This document shows, one piece after another, positions 42,360-45,106 of a stretch of 45,106 nt of DNA. Under the pieces are notes generated by a model. That model was not told the DNA's origin, ran no database searches, and saw only the letters and a program-made list of their open reading frames with translations. Each line of letters opens with the position of its first letter. Position 1 is the stretch's first letter. The stretch lies in NCBI GenBank assembly GCA_024763505.1, contig JANTFI010000008.1, positions 1 to 45,106 of the forward strand. Reading direction: 5' to 3'. Source of the DNA: Gammaproteobacteria bacterium (GTDB lineage: Bacteria; Pseudomonadota; Gammaproteobacteria; GCA-001735895). The position numbers and the translations under genes were made by a program.

Positions 42360-45106
42360 ATGGAAAAAACCTACGCCCCGCACACCATCGAACAGGACTG
42401 GTATCAAAAATGGGAAGACAATGGCTACTTCCGCCCTGCTGATGAGGGTGACAAAAGCTATTGCATCATGATCCCGCCGCCGAATGTCACCGGCAGCCTG
42501 CACATGGGTCACGGCTTCAACAATGCGATCATGGATACCCTGATTCGCTACCACCGCATGAGCGGCGACAAAACCTTGTGGCAACCGGGCACCGACCACG
42601 CCGGTATCGCGACCCAAATGGTGGTCGAACGCCAACTCGAAGCCGAAGGCAAAACCCGACACGACCTCGGCCGTGACAAGCTGATTGAACGCATCTGGGA
42701 ATGGAAGAAAGAATCCGGCGGTCGCATCACCCAGCAATTACGCCGCCTCGGTTCATCGCTGGACTGGGAAAACGAACGCTTCACCATGGACGAAGGGCTA
42801 TCCAAAGCGGTGCAGGAAGTATTCGTACAACTGTTTGAGGAAGGCTTGATCTATCGCGGCAAGCGACTGGTCAACTGGGACACCAAGTTCCACACCGCGA
42901 TCTCCGACCTCGAAGTCATCTCGGAAGAAGAAAATGGCAGCATGTGGTACTTGCGCTACCCGTTCAGCAATCAGGAAGGTCACCTCGTCGTCGCTACCAC
43001 ACGCCCCGAAACCATGCTCGGTGACTGCGCCATCGCGATTGCACCCGGCGATGAACGCTTCATGCATCTGGTCGGACAAACCGTCGAGCTGCCACTGACC
43101 GGTCGCCATATCCCGATCATCGTCGATGAACATGTCGATGCCGAATTCGGCACCGGTTGCGTCAAGGTCACAGCCGCGCACGATTTCAATGACTACGAAG
43201 TCTGGCAGCGTCACAATAAAGAGACTGCGATTCAGCAGCAGCCGCATGGCGGGCTGATTAATATCTTCACCATCGATGCGGCCATTCGCAAAAACACGCA
43301 GGAAGAAGGTGACCTGATCCCGGAAAAATATATCGGCATGGACCGCTATGTCGCGCGCAAACAAATTATCAAGGATCTCGAAGCACTCGACTTGATAGAA
43401 AAAATCGAGCCGCATAAATTGATGGTACCGCGTGGTGACCGCTCTGGCACCGTTATCGAACCTTTCCTCACCGACCAGTGGTACGTCAAGGTCGCACCAC
43501 TGGCCAAACCGGCCATCGATGCAGTCGAAACCGGCGCAATCAAATTCGTGCCTGACAGTGCGCGCAACACTTACTTCGAATGGATGAACAATATTCAGGA
43601 CTGGTGCATCAGCCGCCAGATCTGGTGGGGCCATCGCATTCCGGCCTGGTACGATGATGAAGACAATCTCTATGTCGGTCACAGCGAAGCGGAAATCCGC
43701 AAAACGCATAGCATCCCCGATGACGTCAAACTGCGTCAGGATGAAGACGTACTCGACACCTGGTTTTCTTCGGCACTCTGGCCCTTTTCCACGCTGGGCT
43801 GGCCCGGCAAAACGCAACGACTGGAAGATTTCTACCCGACCTCGGTGCTGGTCACCGGCTTCGATATCATCTTTTTCTGGGTCGCGCGTATGATCATGTT
43901 TGGGCTCAAATTCATGGATGGCCAGGTGCCGTTCAAAGAGGTTTATGTGCACGGTCTGGTGCGTGATTCGCTCGGCCACAAGATGTCGAAATCCAAGGGC
44001 AATGTACTCGACCCGATCGATTTGATCGATGGCATCGACCTTGAAGCACTGGTCAAAAAACGTACCAGCGGCATGATGCAACCGCAACTCGCAGCCAAAA
44101 TCGAAAAGCAGACGCGCAAGGAATTTCCCGACGGCATCCAGAGCTATGGCACCGATGCGCTGCGTTTTACCTTCACCGCGCTGGCTTCGACCGGACGCGA
44201 TGTTAAATTCGACATGGGCCGCATCGAAGGCTACCGTAATTTCTGCAACAAGATCTGGAACGCCACACGTTATGTGCTGCAAAACACCGAGGGCGAAGAT
44301 ACCGGTCTCGGCGATGCGCCGGTCAAATTGTCACTGGCCGACCGCTGGATCGTGTCGCGCCTGCAACAGGTGTCCGGCGAAGTCGCGCGTCATATCGACA
44401 GCTACCGCTTCGACCTTGCCTCGCGCGAACTATACGAATTTATCTGGAACGATTACTGCGACTGGTATATCGAGTTGTCCAAGCCGGTTTTATACTCCGA
44501 TGATTCCAGCGCTGAACAGAAACGCGCGGCGCGGCGCACGCTGATCCGTGCACTCGAAGCGATGCTCCGCCTGCTGCACCCGATCATGCCATTCATCACC
44601 GAAGAATTATGGCAAAAGGTTGCGCCGCTGGCCGGAACAGAAGGCGACACCATCATGTTGCAACCCTACCCGCAACGCGACGACAGCCAGATCGATGCAG
44701 CCGCCATCGCCGAACTGGAATGGGTCAAAACCTTCATCATGGGCATCCGCTCGATACGCTCCGAAATGGATATCAAGCCCGGCAAGCCGCTGCCGGTGCT
44801 CTTGCAAAACGGGTCAGAGCAAGACTCATTACGATTGAAAAATAATGAAGGCTTTTTGAAGTCACTGGCCAAACTCGAATCCATTACCTGGCTCGACGCC
44901 GGCGAAAATGCGCCGGAGTCTGCCACCGCACTGGTCGGCGACATGAGCCTGCTGATTCCACTGGCTGGCCTGATCGACAAACAAGCCGAGCTGGCGCGAC
45001 TGGAAAAAAACATGGCCAGATTCGAAGGTGAAATCAAGCGCATCTCGGGCAAGCTCGGCAATGCCAATTTCGTCGATCGAGCGCCCGAAGCCGTGGTCAA
45101 TAAAGA
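42360..45106 (+). CDS. valS: Valyl-tRNA synthetase ValS (3' end beyond window)
   Basis: Class Ia synthetase charging tRNA-Val, 915 codons present and truncated at the right edge. It begins [19 protein letters not shown]. The HIGH-type motif is [15 protein letters not shown] (about residue 40), the editing (CP1) domain has [13 protein letters not shown] and [11 protein letters not shown], and the catalytic core has [17 protein letters not shown]. The KMSKS loop is in [16 protein letters not shown]. The anticodon-binding domain and the start of the C-terminal coiled coil ([29 protein letters not shown]) follow. Only the last few dozen residues are missing. Confidence 0.97.
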   Translation, partial: MEKTYAPHTIEQDWYQKWEDNGYFRPADEGDKSYCIMIPPPNVTGSLHMGHGFNNAIMDTLIRYHRMSGDKTLWQPGTDHAGIATQMVVERQLEAEGKTRHDLGRDKLIERIWEWKKESGGRITQQLRRLGSSLDWENERFTMDEGLSKAVQEVFVQLFEEGLIYRGKRLVNWDTKFHTAISDLEVISEEENGSMWYLRYPFSNQEGHLVVATTRPETMLGDCAIAIAPGDERFMHLVGQTVELPLTGRHIPIIVDEHVDAEFGTGCVKVTAAHDFNDYEVWQRHNKETAIQQQPHGGLINIFTIDAAIRKNTQEEGDLIPEKYIGMDRYVARKQIIKDLEALDLIEKIEPHKLMVPRGDRSGTVIEPFLTDQWYVKVAPLAKPAIDAVETGAIKFVPDSARNTYFEWMNNIQDWCISRQIWWGHRIPAWYDDEDNLYVGHSEAEIRKTHSIPDDVKLRQDEDVLDTWFSSALWPFSTLGWPGKTQRLEDFYPTSVLVTGFDIIFFWVARMIMFGLKFMDGQVPFKEVYVHGLVRDSLGHKMSKSKGNVLDPIDLIDGIDLEALVKKRTSGMMQPQLAAKIEKQTRKEFPDGIQSYGTDALRFTFTALASTGRDVKFDMGRIEGYRNFCNKIWNATRYVLQNTEGEDTGLGDAPVKLSLADRWIVSRLQQVSGEVARHIDSYRFDLASRELYEFIWNDYCDWYIELSKPVLYSDDSSAEQKRAARRTLIRALEAMLRLLHPIMPFITEELWQKVAPLAGTEGDTIMLQPYPQRDDSQIDAAAIAELEWVKTFIMGIRSIRSEMDIKPGKPLPVLLQNGSEQDSLRLKNNEGFLKSLAKLESITWLDAGENAPESATALVGDMSLLIPLAGLIDKQAELARLEKNMARFEGEIKRISGKLGNANFVDRAPEAVVNK

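Noticed and set aside
42798-44282. A 494-codon open frame antisense to valS.
   Set aside because: valS is intact and conserved on the plus strand; the antisense frame has no ribosome-binding site or recognisable motif and its open length follows from the codon use of valS.

Overview
The window looks like a chromosomal segment of a gammaproteobacterium, probably an aquatic or marine sulfur oxidiser. The evidence is the linkage lptG-lptF // pepA-holC ... valS, the block SRP RNA-dnaX-ybaB-recR, parE near parC, a SoxR with an intact [2Fe-2S] motif, and a molybdoenzyme operon of the SoeABC (cytoplasmic sulfite dehydrogenase) type. No tRNA, rRNA, IS element, prophage or CRISPR array was seen. Both ends cut through genes: an amino-acid ABC permease on the left and valS on the right.

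Layout. 1-2841 (minus): aapJ-aapQ-aapM, a general L-amino-acid ABC importer with an internal terminator after the binding-protein gene. 3137-5344: a DadA/PuuB-like FAD amino-acid or amine oxidase, convergent with an EamA exporter. 5518-10568 (plus): two small conserved unknown genes, ilvD, argE and pdxB. 10762-13552: a FadL-type outer-membrane channel with a GDSL-esterase lipoprotein, then a minimal SET-domain protein whose start lies at the end of a terminator. 13959-17597 (minus): SRP RNA, dnaX (gamma and tau by a -1 frameshift on an A9 run), ybaB, recR and a HIT protein. 17738-19408: smpB, a VOC protein with a SoxR-type promoter, soxR, and a small Arg-rich protein.

19498-24261 (minus): soeA-soeB-soeC. 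24405-29534 (minus): parE, a DUF481 outer-membrane protein and parC. 29672-32641: CnoX (thioredoxin-TPR), xerD, an H1-like Lys/Ala-rich DNA-binding protein with an AT-hook, and an RDD membrane protein. 32680-36987: lptG-lptF facing pepA-holC. 36984-42137: an unknown gene overlapping holC, a DUF4442 thioesterase-like protein, a soluble PDC/Cache-type sensor and a glycine-betaine-type ABC importer (proX-W-V), all lying between holC and valS, which are neighbours in E. coli. 42360-end: valS.

Most genes are housekeeping: replication (dnaX, holC), topology and segregation (parC, parE, xerD, pepA), LPS export (lptFG), ribosome rescue (smpB), protein targeting (SRP RNA), and synthesis of Arg, branched-chain amino acids and pyridoxal phosphate. 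I did not find a clear new multi-gene defence or mobile system. The observations most worth following are the dnaX A9 slippery site with an adjacent stem, a coaxial palindrome of about 100 bp between the SRP RNA and dnaX, the 19-bp-spacer SoxR promoter on the VOC gene, the minimal SET protein in a genome with an H1-like AT-hook protein and an IlvD carrying an H1-like tail, and two genes whose start codons sit directly behind strong terminators.
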